Shown here piece by piece: positions 38,824 through 54,680 of a DNA stretch of 64,000 bases. Numbering within the stretch: the stretch's first letter is position 1; the number at the start of each line of letters is the position of its first letter. Both the position numbers and the translations under genes were made by a program. The stretch is from contig NZ_CP015848.1 of the NCBI RefSeq assembly GCF_002105535.1, forward strand, positions 3,142,926-3,206,925. The letters run 5' to 3'. The notes beneath the pieces are model-generated. The model saw nothing but the letters and a program-made list of their open reading frames with translations, ran no database searches and had not been told where the DNA came from. This stretch comes from Magnetospirillum sp. ME-1. GTDB lineage: Bacteria; Pseudomonadota; Alphaproteobacteria; Rhodospirillales; Magnetospirillaceae.

Positions 38824-39318
38824 CTATCCTTGGGCCAGCCGGCGGCCCAGGCGTTCCAGCACCTCGCGCAATTCCGGGTCTTCGACCTGGGCCAGCCGCT
38901 CCAGCGCCGGCGGCGGCGCGGACGGGGCGGCGGGCCTGGCGGGCGGCGGCCTGGCGACGTCGGGGAGCGGACCCTGGCGCAGTTTCAGGCGCGCCACCGC
39001 CTTCCAGCCGAAATAGCCGTTGATGCGCTCGAGGATCAGCGGTTCCAGGTGCTGCATCTCCAGCGCGAAGGCGCCCGAATCCACCTTGACCGTCAAGGTG
39101 CCCTCGGTGCGTTCCTTCGGGGGGAACTTGATGCCCAGCGGCAGGGTGTGGCTGGCCACCGCCGATCCCACGATGGCCGGCCAGTCCACCACCAGGGTGC
39201 CGCCGGCGAAACCGTGGCGGCCGAAGACGGGCCGCGTCACCCGGTCGCTGGGCACGGCGATGGACACCAATCCGTGGGTGCGGCGCTCGGGGTCGGGCTT
39301 GGGCTTGCTGTCGGCCAT
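38824..39318 (-). CDS. DUF721 (DciA-like) protein
   Basis: A 164-residue protein. The N-terminal 100 residues fit the DUF721 fold, with VVDWPAIVGSAVASHT and a basic, KH-like segment GTLTVKVDSGAFALEMQ; the tail is Pro/Ala rich with a charged helix. DciA proteins with this domain load the replicative helicase in bacteria that lack DnaC. Which role this member plays cannot be told. It is divergent from mutY, with 45 bases between the start codons. Confidence 0.75.
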   Translation of the reverse strand: MADSKPKPDPERRTHGLVSIAVPSDRVTRPVFGRHGFAGGTLVVDWPAIVGSAVASHTLPLGIKFPPKERTEGTLTVKVDSGAFALEMQHLEPLILERINGYFGWKAVARLKLRQGPLPDVARPPPARPAAPSAPPPALERLAQVEDPELREVLERLGRRLAQG

Positions 39319-39363
39319 GGGCTAAGCATACCCCAGCGTCGGGTTTTGCACTATGGTCGGGGC

Positions 39364-40434
39364 ATGTCTTCTCCGGACCTCGCCCCGATCCTGCTTTCCT
39401 GGTACGACCGCGACCGCCGCGTCCTGCCCTGGCGCTATGCCCCCGGCGTGGCGGCCGATCCCTATCACGTCTGGCTGTCCGAGGTGATGCTGCAGCAGAC
39501 CACGGTGGCGGCGGTGATTCCTTATTTCCAGGACTTCACCCGCCGCTGGCCGAGGGTCGAGGATCTGGCCGCCGCGCCGGTGGATGAGGTGATGGCCGCC
39601 TGGGCGGGGCTGGGCTATTACGCCAGGGCGCGCAACCTGCACGCCTGCGCCAGGCTGGTGGCGGAATGGCGGGGCGGGCGCTTCCCCGACGACGAGGATG
39701 CGCTCCGCCAGTTGCCGGGCATCGGCGAGTATACGGCCGCCGCCATCGCCGCCATCGCCTTCGGCCGGCCTGCGGTGGTGATGGACGGCAATGTGGAGCG
39801 GGTGATGGCGCGGCTGTTCGCGGTTTCCGAGCCGCTGCCCGGCGTCAAGCCGCGTCTCAAGGAACTGGCCGCCTCGCTGACCCCCGCCTCCCGTCCGGGG
39901 GACTACGCCCAGGCGGTGATGGACCTGGGGGCCACCATCTGCACGCCGAAAAGCCCGGCCTGCGGCCTTTGCCCCTGGCGGCCCGCCTGCAAGGCGCAAG
40001 GACTGGGCATCGCCGAGACCCTGCCGGCCAAGACGGCCAGGCCCGAACGCCCGACACGCAAGGGGATCGCCTTCTGGCTGACGGCGCCCGACGGCTCGGT
40101 GCTGCTGCGCCGCCGTCCGCCCGCGGGCCTGCTGGGCGGCATGATGGAGTTCCCCTCCACCGAGTGGCGCGAGACGGGGTGGAACCTGGACGAGGCGGTC
40201 CCCGCCGCGCCGCTGGCCCCGAAGTCGTGGACGCTGCTGCCCGGGCTGGTGAGGCACACCTTCACCCATTTCCATCTGGAACTGGCCGTCGCCGCCGGGC
40301 GCACCCCTGCCCAGGCGGCGGTTCGTGGTGTATGGTGCCCGCTGGACCGGCTGGAGGAGCAGGCGCTGCCCACCCTGATGCGCAAGGTGGCCCGCCATGC
40401 TCTTTCCAAGGCTTACTCAAGGGATCGGGAATGA
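39364..40434 (+). CDS. mutY: Adenine DNA glycosylase
   Basis: A 356-residue enzyme that removes adenine paired with 8-oxoguanine. SEVMLQQTTV carries the catalytic Glu; the helix-hairpin-helix LPGIGEYTAAA and the catalytic Asp in VVMDGNVERV follow. Four cysteines of the 4Fe-4S cluster (C-x6-C-x2-C-x5-C) are near 198-214. The C-terminal NUDIX-like domain recognises 8-oxoguanine. The ATG at 39364 gives the standard start. The next start overlaps the stop. Confidence 0.95.
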   Translation: MSSPDLAPILLSWYDRDRRVLPWRYAPGVAADPYHVWLSEVMLQQTTVAAVIPYFQDFTRRWPRVEDLAAAPVDEVMAAWAGLGYYARARNLHACARLVAEWRGGRFPDDEDALRQLPGIGEYTAAAIAAIAFGRPAVVMDGNVERVMARLFAVSEPLPGVKPRLKELAASLTPASRPGDYAQAVMDLGATICTPKSPACGLCPWRPACKAQGLGIAETLPAKTARPERPTRKGIAFWLTAPDGSVLLRRRPPAGLLGGMMEFPSTEWRETGWNLDEAVPAAPLAPKSWTLLPGLVRHTFTHFHLELAVAAGRTPAQAAVRGVWCPLDRLEEQALPTLMRKVARHALSKAYSRDRE

Positions 40435-41066
40435 TGATGCGAACCTTTGCCCTGCTCTGCGCCCTGTCCCTGGCCGCCGCCACGGCGCTTCCCGCCGCCG
40501 CCCAGATGCGCCAGCCGGGCCGCCCCGCCCAGACGCCCGAGGCCTCCAAGGGCACCGAGCTGACCGAGCGCCTGCTGCTGCTGCCCCCCGCCGGGTGGCA
40601 GGAAGCCGGCACCGCCCGCGGGCAGAACGCGCTGACCACCCACATGTTCCCGCCCGGCCAGAATGCCGAGAAGTGGAACGAGATGCTGTCCATCCAGGTG
40701 ATGGGCGATGCGCGGGCCGATGCGCGCGAGCACATCCAGCGGATCGTCGAGGCCAGCCGCACTAACTGCGAGGCTTCGGGCCCCAGCCCGGTGACCGAGG
40801 GGATGGTCAACGGCTATCCCGTCTCGACGCTGACCGTGACCTGCACCAAGGGGCGCCAGAGCGGCCTGGGCGGTCTGGTGGCGGTCAAGGCCATCCGGGG
40901 CTCCCAGGCGCTTTATGTGGTCCAGCGCATCTGGCGCGGCCAGCCGTTCGAGCGCAATTCCACCGCGCCGGTGCCGCCCGATATGCTGAAGGAATGGTCC
41001 GAATTCCTGCGCGGCGTCGCGGTCTGCGACGAGGCCGATCCGCAAAGGCATCCCTGCCCGAAGTGA
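40431..41066 (+). CDS. Secreted protein of unknown function
   Basis: A 211-residue protein with a signal peptide (about 1-25, ending AAAQ) and a Pro-rich linker. The mature part has a PPAGWQEAG segment and a FPPGQNAEKWNEM segment, a pattern seen in alphaproteobacterial periplasmic proteins of unknown role. Three cysteines are in the mature part. Three tandem ATGs (40431, 40434, 40437) can serve as start. It overlaps mutY by 4 bases and converges on the next gene, 6 bases away. Confidence 0.65.
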   Translation: MMMRTFALLCALSLAAATALPAAAQMRQPGRPAQTPEASKGTELTERLLLLPPAGWQEAGTARGQNALTTHMFPPGQNAEKWNEMLSIQVMGDARADAREHIQRIVEASRTNCEASGPSPVTEGMVNGYPVSTLTVTCTKGRQSGLGGLVAVKAIRGSQALYVVQRIWRGQPFERNSTAPVPPDMLKEWSEFLRGVAVCDEADPQRHPCPK

Positions 41067-41072
41067 GAGGGG

Positions 41073-42547
<1,475 letters not shown>

Positions 42548-42565
42548 ATTGCCACAGGTAGTGGG

Positions 42566-42574
42566 TTATCCACA
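42566..42574. promoter_or_regulatory. Perfect DnaA box between rnhB and ccrM
   Basis: TTATCCACA matches the strongest DnaA box. It lies 103 bases before the ccrM start, just after the rnhB stop, and close to the GANTC cluster. Confidence 0.6.
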
Positions 42575-42576
42575 GG

Positions 42577-43182
42577 TTAGAACAGCATATGTTGGGCCAC
42601 GGGGGCGAAAGAGCGGCGGTGATGGGGAGTGGGGCCGAGGCGTTTCAGGGCCTCCAGATGCTCGGCGGTGCCGTATCCGGCGTTCCGCTCCCAGCCGAAT
42701 TCGGGGTGGGCAAGGGCCAGTTCCGCCATCAGCGCGTCGCGTCTGACCTTGGCCACCACCGAGGCGGCGGCGATGGACAGCGAGATGCCGTCGCCGCCCA
42801 CCACGCAGCGCACCGGGCAGGGCAGCCTTGGCGGGCGGTTGCCGTCCACCAGGGCAAGGGCGCAGTCCCGGCCCAGGGCGTCATAGGCCCGGCGCATGGC
42901 GAGAAAGGTGGCCTGCAGGATGTTGAGGCGGTCGATTTCCTCCACCGAGGCTTCGCCGAAGCCGATGATCGCCGTGGCCGGCACCAGTTCGGCCAGTTCT
43001 TCCCGCAACCGCTTGGACAGCTTCTTGGAATCGTCGAGCCTGTCCAGCAAGGTCCGGGGCAGGCGGGCGGGGTCGAGGATCACGGCGGCGGTCACCACCG
43101 GCCCGGCCAAAGGCCCGCGGCCCACCTCGTCGATGCCGCAGACCGCGCCGGTGATTTCAGATTCCAGAGCCAGGTCCGGCAT
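42577..43182 (-). CDS. rnhB: Ribonuclease HII
   Basis: A 201-residue enzyme that cuts RNA at ribonucleotides in DNA. The catalytic DE pair is in GIDEVGRGPLAGP near 18, DSKKLSKR follows, and a later ALVDGN Asp and the AAASVVAKV segment complete the site. Two start ATGs are possible; GGAGGG touches the one at 43191 and is 9 bases from the one at 43182, so I chose the latter. The first 26 bases overlap the end of the antiporter gene. Confidence 0.93.
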   Translation of the reverse strand: MPDLALESEITGAVCGIDEVGRGPLAGPVVTAAVILDPARLPRTLLDRLDDSKKLSKRLREELAELVPATAIIGFGEASVEEIDRLNILQATFLAMRRAYDALGRDCALALVDGNRPPRLPCPVRCVVGGDGISLSIAAASVVAKVRRDALMAELALAHPEFGWERNAGYGTAEHLEALKRLGPTPHHRRSFAPVAQHMLF

Positions 43183-44461
43183 TGGGGTCATCCCTCCATG
43201 AGGCGCGATGGGCCAGCATCCGGGCCCGCCGGGCGGCGCGGCCCATGGCGCGGGCCTCGTCGCCGTAGAGCCGCGAGACCAGATCGCGGAACGAATGGAC
43301 ATGTACCGCCGCCACCCGGTGCATGCGCCGCATGGTGAACAGCCAGAAGGGCGACAGCACCAGGGACAGCACGGTGACGGCCACCACCAGCTTGGTCTCC
43401 TGGGCGCTGATCAGCTTCACCGCCTTGCCGGTCTCGGCCAGCAGGAACGAGAACTCGCCGATCTGGGCCAGGGCGACGCCGGCCAGGAAGGCGCTGGGCC
43501 AGTCCTGGCGGGCAAGGCGCAGCGCCGCGACGTTGAGCGCCGTCTTGAACAGGGTGACCATGGCCAGCAGGGTGAGAACGGTGCCGAGATTCTTCCAGAT
43601 GAACTTGAAGTCGAGCAGCAGCCCGATGGACAGGAAGAACACCATCAGCAGCACGCTGCCGATGGGTTGGGCGCGCTTCAGCAGCACGTCGCGCTGGGCG
43701 GAATTGCCCAGCACCACGCCGCCGAGGAAGGCGCCATAGGCCGGCGACAGGTCGAGAACGCCCGAGATGGCCGCCGTGCCGAAGCACCAGGCCAGCGCCG
43801 ACAAGGTGGCGAGGTCGGAATCCCGAGAAAGCCGGGCGGTGAGCGGCAGGTCGACGCGGCGCTTGGACAACCACCAGAACAGCACCGCCAGGAACAGCAC
43901 CGAAAGGACCACGCGGGCCATGTCGGCGGGCAGCAGCGCCTTGGTCTGCATGGATTCCAGCACCAGCATCATGGGCACCACCGCCATGTCCTGGGCGATC
44001 AGGATGCCCAGCGTGGTGCGTCCCACCGGCGTGTCCAACTCGTCGGACGCCTCCAGCACCTTGATCACCACGGCGGTGGACGACACCGCCACGGCGCAGC
44101 CCAGCACCACCGACATGCCCAGACTCCAGCCCAGGACGTGGCGCAGCGCCAGGGCGGTGCCGACGCTGCCCATGATCTGCAGCAGCGTGGTGAACACCGC
44201 CACCTTCCACACGCCGAGGAAGCGCGAGATGTCCAGCTTCATGCCGATGACGAACAGCAGCATCAGCACGCCGAACTCGGCCAGGACGGCCACCGCGTCG
44301 CGGTTGCTGACCAGCCCGAAGCCGCTTGGTCCCAGCACCACGCCGGCCAGGATGTAGCCGACGATGGCCGGCTGTTTCAGGCGCGTCATCAAACCGCCGC
44401 ACAGCACGGCGGCCAGGGCGACGATGGCGGCGTAGGTCAGTTCGGGATGATGCAGGTCCAT
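43157..44461 (-). CDS. Kef-type (CPA2) cation:proton antiporter
   Basis: A 434-residue membrane protein with about 12 helices. The family ion-binding region reads LIAQDMAVVPMML (near 155), and the GMKLD helix fits. It lacks a C-terminal TrkA-N nucleotide domain and instead ends in a short, basic tail. It likely exchanges K+ or Na+ for protons. The tetR gene lies 22 bases upstream in the same direction, so it is probably the regulator of this transporter. Confidence 0.88.
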   Translation of the reverse strand: MDLHHPELTYAAIVALAAVLCGGLMTRLKQPAIVGYILAGVVLGPSGFGLVSNRDAVAVLAEFGVLMLLFVIGMKLDISRFLGVWKVAVFTTLLQIMGSVGTALALRHVLGWSLGMSVVLGCAVAVSSTAVVIKVLEASDELDTPVGRTTLGILIAQDMAVVPMMLVLESMQTKALLPADMARVVLSVLFLAVLFWWLSKRRVDLPLTARLSRDSDLATLSALAWCFGTAAISGVLDLSPAYGAFLGGVVLGNSAQRDVLLKRAQPIGSVLLMVFFLSIGLLLDFKFIWKNLGTVLTLLAMVTLFKTALNVAALRLARQDWPSAFLAGVALAQIGEFSFLLAETGKAVKLISAQETKLVVAVTVLSLVLSPFWLFTMRRMHRVAAVHVHSFRDLVSRLYGDEARAMGRAARRARMLAHRASWRDDPNAGPGSGI

Positions 44462-44483
44462 GGCGGCGTTCTTGGCACGGAGG

Positions 44484-45062
44484 CTACAGCATGCGCACCG
44501 CCATGAACTTGGCCTCGGCGGCGGCCAGGCAATCGCCGGCGATGGTGGCGTCGGCGATGGCGCCTTCCTTCAGCAGGACCAGGCGCCGCGCCAGGCGTTC
44601 GGGCTCGGGCAGCTCGGCCTTGTGGCACATCTCGCCCAGGGTCTCGACGATGCGCCGCTTGTGGTCGGCGGCCACCCGGTGGATGGGGTCTGCCCCCTCG
44701 GCATATTCGGCCGCCGCCTTGACGAAGGGGCAGCCGCGGAAGGCCTCGGGCTCGGTGCCGCCGATCACCGCCTCGCCCCGGAACCACTCGCTTAAGGCCT
44801 CGAACATGTTCAGCACCTGGGCGCGCGGCGTGCCGCCCATGGATTGCATGCGGCCGAACAGCCAGTCGCGGAACTGCCGGTCGCGCAGTTCCAGGGCGGC
44901 GACGATCAGCTCTTCCTTGGACTTGAAGTGGTGATAGAGCGTCATCTTGGTCAGCCCGGCCTCGTCCAGGATGGCGGCGATGCCGGTGGCGTGGAAGCCG
45001 TCGCGCAGGAACAGGCGGAGCGCCGAGGCCACCAGATCGTCGCGGCGAGAGGGAGGGGGCAT
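44484..45062 (-). CDS. TetR-family repressor
   Basis: A 192-residue regulator. The N-terminal helix-turn-helix covers about 8-55, with [20 protein letters not shown] and [14 protein letters not shown]. The C-terminal half is all-helical and should bind a ligand; it has a single notable [12 protein letters not shown] segment seen in a TetR subgroup with Cys. The Kef-type antiporter follows 22 bases downstream. A TAGACC palindrome lies upstream of its start. Confidence 0.88.
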   Translation of the reverse strand: MPPPSRRDDLVASALRLFLRDGFHATGIAAILDEAGLTKMTLYHHFKSKEELIVAALELRDRQFRDWLFGRMQSMGGTPRAQVLNMFEALSEWFRGEAVIGGTEPEAFRGCPFVKAAAEYAEGADPIHRVAADHKRRIVETLGEMCHKAELPEPERLARRLVLLKEGAIADATIAGDCLAAAEAKFMAVRML

Positions 45063-45077
45063 CCGTCATCTCCATTC

Positions 45078-45093
45078 TAGACCAACCGGTCGG
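45078..45093. promoter_or_regulatory. TAGACC-AACC-GGTCGG operator-like site
   Basis: The imperfect inverted repeat, with GACC-N4-GGTC core, lies 15 bases before the tetR start. It resembles TetR-family operators of the TAGACC-N4-GGTCTA type and suggests autoregulation. Confidence 0.45.
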
Positions 45094-45189
45094 GCAAGCA
45101 TGATGCCAGCGTTATGTCAGGTTCCACAACACCCCTTTGCGCACGCCGCCATTGCTTTAGGGCGCGCCGATCCTTATGTGTTGCCCACC

Positions 45190-46317
45190 ATGGACGACAC
45201 CAAGACCAATCTCATCGGCCTGTCGCGCGACCAGTTGATCGCCGAGATGGCCGCCATCGGCGAAAAGCCCTTCCGCGCCAAGCAGCTGTGGCACTGGATG
45301 TACAATCGCGGCGAAACCGATTTCGCCAAGATGACCTCCATCTCCAAGACCATGCAGTCGGCCCTGGCCGAGCGCTATGTTGTGCGCCGCCCGCAGGTGA
45401 CCAAGGAGCTGACCAGCACCGACACCACGCGCAAGTGGCTGCTGAAGTTCGACGATGGCCACGAGGCCGAGACCGTCTACATCCCCGATGCCGACGAGGA
45501 GCGCGGCGCGGTGTGCATCTCCACCCAGGTGGGCTGCACGCTCACCTGCCGCTTCTGCCATACCGGCACCCAACTGCTGGTGCGCAACCTGTCGGCGGCC
45601 GAGATCGTCGGCCAGTTCATGGTGGCCCGCGATTCCTATGGCGAGTGGCCCACCCCCGACGACGGCGGGCGCCTGCTCTCCAACATCGTGGTCATGGGCA
45701 TGGGCGAGCCCCTCTACAATTTCGAGAACGTGGCCACCGCGCTGGAAATCGCCATGGACGGCGAGGGCATCGGCATTTCCAAGCGCCGCATCACGCTGTC
45801 GACCTCGGGCGTGGTGCCCATGATGAAGGAATGCGGCGAGCGCCTGGGGGTCAACCTGGCCATCAGCTTGCACGCGGTCACCGACGAGATCCGCGACCGC
45901 ATCATGCCCATCAACAAGAAGTATCCCTTGAAGGAGCTGATGGCCGCCTGCCGCGACTATCCCGGCGCCTCCAATGCGCGCCGCATCACCTTCGAATACA
46001 TCATGCTGAAGGGCGTCAACGATTCCCCCGCCGACGCCCGGGCGCTCCTGAAGCTGGTCAAGGGCCTGCCCGCCAAGTTCAACCTGATCCCGTTCAATCC
46101 CTGGCCGGGCTCGGAGTTCGAAACCCCCGACATCAAGACCACCAAGGCCTTTTCGGACATCCTGCAGGATGCCGGCTATTCCGCCCCCATCCGCATGCCC
46201 AGGGGCCGCGACATCCTGGCCGCCTGCGGCCAGCTGCGCTCGGAAAGCCAGCGGGAACGGGCCAGCCTGGCCAAGGCCCGCGCCGCCGCCGGCATCGTGG
46301 ACGAACATCACGGCTGA
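45190..46317 (+). CDS. rlmN: Dual-specificity RNA methyltransferase RlmN
   Basis: A 375-residue radical SAM enzyme that methylates C2 of adenine 2503 in 23S rRNA and A37 in some tRNAs. The iron-sulfur motif is CTLTCRFC near 115-122. Further signatures are [12 protein letters not shown] and NVRRITF-like residues at [11 protein letters not shown]-terminal Cys lies in DILAACGQL. The ATG at 45190 was chosen; in-frame TTG or GTG codons just upstream are possible, and no clear ribosome site settles it. argG follows after 74 bases. Confidence 0.93.
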   Translation: MDDTKTNLIGLSRDQLIAEMAAIGEKPFRAKQLWHWMYNRGETDFAKMTSISKTMQSALAERYVVRRPQVTKELTSTDTTRKWLLKFDDGHEAETVYIPDADEERGAVCISTQVGCTLTCRFCHTGTQLLVRNLSAAEIVGQFMVARDSYGEWPTPDDGGRLLSNIVVMGMGEPLYNFENVATALEIAMDGEGIGISKRRITLSTSGVVPMMKECGERLGVNLAISLHAVTDEIRDRIMPINKKYPLKELMAACRDYPGASNARRITFEYIMLKGVNDSPADARALLKLVKGLPAKFNLIPFNPWPGSEFETPDIKTTKAFSDILQDAGYSAPIRMPRGRDILAACGQLRSESQRERASLAKARAAAGIVDEHHG

Positions 46318-46391
46318 ATCTGTTGCCAGCGGCGCGGCTTTGCCTATACTGCGCCGCCAAATCCCTCCCCCATCTCGGAAAGGCGTTTGCC

Positions 46392-47606
<1,215 letters not shown>

Positions 47607-47639
47607 GTAGAACTACCTGAGTGCGGTTATTTATTTGAA

Positions 47640-47661
47640 GGGCTCCGCCATGGCGGAGCCC
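47640..47661 (+). terminator. Terminator after argG
   Basis: GGGCTCCGCC-ATGG-type palindrome: the 22 bases are fully self-complementary (GGGCTCCGCCA/TGGCGGAGCCC), followed by TTTCCTT. It lies 33 bases after the stop. Confidence 0.75.
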
Positions 47662-47742
47662 TTTCCTTATGGGGAATTTGATCTATCCGCTTTACGTCCC
47701 TAACCGCCTTTTATACCATTGGTTAGCAGTCCCTCCCCCGGA

Positions 47743-50226
<2,484 letters not shown>

Positions 50227-50285
50227 TCGACCTGGAGTTTGTCCGAGTTTGGCCGGGTCGATGCCGTCAGGCTCGGACAACCCCT

Positions 50286-50318
50286 AGAGCGTGATGCCCA
50301 AAATGTGCATCACGCTCT
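50286..50318. repeat. Palindrome AGAGCGTGATGC / GCATCACGCTCT
   Basis: A perfect 12-bp inverted repeat with a 9-base loop (CCAAAATGT), 60 bases after the kinase stop. It resembles palindromic elements dispersed in rhizobial genomes. It may also act as a terminator. Confidence 0.6.
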
Positions 50319-50780
50319 CTCAGTTTATTCGCCGCCCCTCTGCCTTAGCGCGCGCCTTCGTGCGCTTGGCCGCGCCCTCAATGGGCGCAGGAGCACCGCG
50401 CCTCATATTTGAGGCTCGATGCCCTAAATATGCGCCCAGACAAACCGAAGCCCCGCCGGAGACATCGCGTTCCGTGCGGGGCTTATGGTTTGGGGACCCA
50501 CAGGTCCTATATGGTCGGCGCAAGGGCCGATAAGTTGTAGTGCAGAGATGTAAAAGTCTTTTGTGCCACTATATCGGCACCTCAAACTCGACCCGGTGGC
50601 GTCATGCTGTCAACATCCTCCTGTCCGGTGTTGCCTTTGCCTCGGGTGAGGCGATTGGAGCATCGGATACTGTCGTGACAACCTTCCAATCCCGGCTCGC
50701 CTCCTTCTCTGTTACGGGTTCATTATCTCCAACTGGAGGGTAATTGTCAAGAATTAGCCCCTCATCCAGGGCAAGCAAAA
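50319..50780. other. Gene-free region with inverted repeats, possible remnant of a mobile element
   Basis: Between the sensor kinase and clpA no convincing gene exists. The open frames here have no coding character and no ribosome sites. At 50448-50484 AAGCCCCGC pairs with GCGGGGCTT, and outside this AAACC (50442-50446) pairs with GGTTT (50487-50491). From about 50530 the sequence is more AT-rich than its surroundings. It could be the worn end of an insertion sequence, but I recognise no transposase fragment. Confidence 0.4.
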
Positions 50781-50802
50781 GGGCGCTCCGAAGGGAGCGC
50801 CC
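50781..50802 (-). terminator. Terminator of clpA
   Basis: GGGCGCTCC and GGAGCGCCC form a perfect 9-bp stem around GAAG. On the minus strand TTTTGCTTGC follows. It lies 27 bases after the clpA stop. Confidence 0.8.
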
Positions 50803-50829
50803 TGGTTGCGATTGCCCGGGGGCAAGTCC

Positions 50830-53124
<2,295 letters not shown>

Positions 53125-53167
53125 GGGGCCGATCCTTATCCTGGGGGAACGCGCCGCGACAGGCGGG

Positions 53168-53500
53168 CTATTCCTTTTCTATCGTACACTGCAGCGGATG
53201 CTGGTTCTGGCGCGCCAGGTCCATGACCTGGGTCACCTTGGTCTCCGCCACCTCATATGTGTAAACACCGCAAATCCCGACACCCCTGGTATGGACATGC
53301 AGCATGACGCGGGTCGCATCCTCTCGGCTCTTGTTGAAATAGCGTTCGAGGACATGCACGACGAACTCCATGGGCGTGTAGTCGTCGTTCAGCATCAGGA
53401 CCTTGTACATGGACGGCTTCTTGGTTTTCGGGCGGGTCTTGATGACCACCCCCGTCTGACCGTCGTCGCCGCCGTGCTTGTCGTTACCGTTTTCGCTCAT
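53168..53500 (-). CDS. clpS: ClpA adaptor ClpS
   Basis: A 110-residue adaptor. A charged, disordered N-terminal arm of about 25 residues is followed by the core, with [15 protein letters not shown], the pocket that binds N-degron residues. [19 protein letters not shown] completes the fold. It delivers N-end-rule substrates to ClpA, encoded just downstream. Confidence 0.94.
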   Translation of the reverse strand: MSENGNDKHGGDDGQTGVVIKTRPKTKKPSMYKVLMLNDDYTPMEFVVHVLERYFNKSREDATRVMLHVHTRGVGICGVYTYEVAETKVTQVMDLARQNQHPLQCTIEKE

Positions 53501-53607
53501 GCCTGTGTGCTTGGGCCTTGGTTGACTTTACACCCCTATCATATTGGGTGCGGATGCCCGGCGAAAAGGCCCCTTTTTCCGCATGAGGGGATTGCGGGCA
53601 TGAAAAA

Positions 53608-53633
53608 GGCCCGGCGGGTGTTTCCGCCGGGCC
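53608..53633 (-). terminator. Terminator of the phasin gene
   Basis: GGCCCGGCGG and CCGCCGGGCC form a perfect 10-bp stem with a 6-base loop. On the minus strand TTTTT follows. It lies 27 bases after the phasin stop. Confidence 0.85.
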
Positions 53634-53660
53634 TCTGTCTTGACAGGAAGGCTTGCCGAA

Positions 53661-54524
53661 TTAAGCGGCGGCCTTCACCAGCTTGTCGACGGTGGCGTTG
53701 ACGCGGTCGCCGATGGGGGCCAGGGCGTCCTCGACCAGCTTCACCGACTGCTCGGCGAGAAGGGTGGACTCGGCCACCAGCTTGTCGACGCCGGCCTTGG
53801 TCAGGTCGGTCTGCAGGTCGATGAATTCCTTCAGGGTCTTGGCCGACAGCAGGGCCTTGGAGGCGGCGACCTGCTCCTCGATGCTGGCCTGGGTCAGGCC
53901 GACGAAGGCCTTGGAGATGTCCTGCAGGCCCTTGGTCAGGATGGTGCCGGCCTTGACGAAGGCCTCGACGTTCTCCTTGCCGAAGGACAGCACGTCCTCG
54001 TAGCCCTTGTAGGCGGCGGTCTGCGCCTTGACGGCGGCCTCGACCTGCTCCTTGCTGATGGCGACGGCCTTGTCGTAGCCCTTGGCGGCGGCCTCGGACG
54101 ACGCCTTCACCACGGATTCCACGGCTTCCTTGGAGGCGGCGACGGCGACGTCCACCTGCTCCTTGGACAGCGCCACGGCCTTGTCGTAGCCCTTGGCGGC
54201 CACGTCGGCGGACGCCTTGACCACGGTCTCGATGGTCTCCTTGGAGACGGCGACGGCGGCCTCGACCTGCTCCTTACCGATGGCGACGGCCTTGTCGTAG
54301 CCCTTGGCGGCCTTGTCGTAGCCCTTGACGGCGGCGTCGGCGGAGGCCTTCACCACGGTCTGGATGGTCTCCTTGCCGACGGTGACCGCCTCTTCGATGG
54401 TCTTGACGGCGTCGGCGTGGGCGGCGGCGATGGGGGCGGGGGCCTTGGTGGCCTTCACGGGGGCGGCGGCGGGGGTGGTGGCGGCGGTCTTGGCGGCGGC
54501 CGGCTTGGCCTTGGCGGTGGTCAT
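53661..54524 (-). CDS. Phasin with internal tandem repeats
   Basis: A 287-residue helical protein rich in Ala, Lys, Val and Glu. The C-terminal 120 residues fit the phasin family that coats polyhydroxyalkanoate granules (GYEDVLSFGKENVEAFVKAG, then LQDISKAF and ASIEEQVAASKALLSAKTLKE-like residues). Ahead of it, three tandem repeats (51-94, 95-131, 132-168) of about 37 residues share KETI-VVKASAD-AAKGYDKAVA-SKEQV. The first also has an 8-residue KGYDKAA duplication. The N-terminal 35 residues are Ala/Pro/Lys rich, as in histone H1-like phasins. GGGAGA lies about 8 bases before the ATG. Confidence 0.82.
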   Translation of the reverse strand: MTTAKAKPAAAKTAATTPAAAPVKATKAPAPIAAAHADAVKTIEEAVTVGKETIQTVVKASADAAVKGYDKAAKGYDKAVAIGKEQVEAAVAVSKETIETVVKASADVAAKGYDKAVALSKEQVDVAVAASKEAVESVVKASSEAAAKGYDKAVAISKEQVEAAVKAQTAAYKGYEDVLSFGKENVEAFVKAGTILTKGLQDISKAFVGLTQASIEEQVAASKALLSAKTLKEFIDLQTDLTKAGVDKLVAESTLLAEQSVKLVEDALAPIGDRVNATVDKLVKAAA

Positions 54525-54570
54525 GGAAGGAATCTCCCTGGTTGGGTTCGCGCAGCCGGGACAAACAGAC

Positions 54571-54599
54571 CGCCCCATGCTGCAATGCAACATGGGGCG
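54571..54599. promoter_or_regulatory. 29-base palindrome with TGCA core upstream of the phasin gene
   Basis: CGCCCCATG and CATGGGGCG flank CTGCAATGCAA, with one mismatch in the whole palindrome. TGCTGCAATGCAACA (54578-54592) resembles the TGC-rich sites that the polyhydroxybutyrate-responsive repressor PhaR binds at phasin genes in Paracoccus. Related GCTGCAAT occurs at 54643-54650. Confidence 0.6.
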
Positions 54600-54680
54600 T
54601 ATCATGCGAGTCTGGTTGCAGCGAGTCAATAGGGTTTGTTGCGCTGCAATATATCCGTAATCGTAGAGGCGGCCCCGCCG

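Noticed and set aside
50291-50743. Small frames in the gene-free region
   Set aside because: They cross palindromes, lack ribosome sites and have no protein-like composition.
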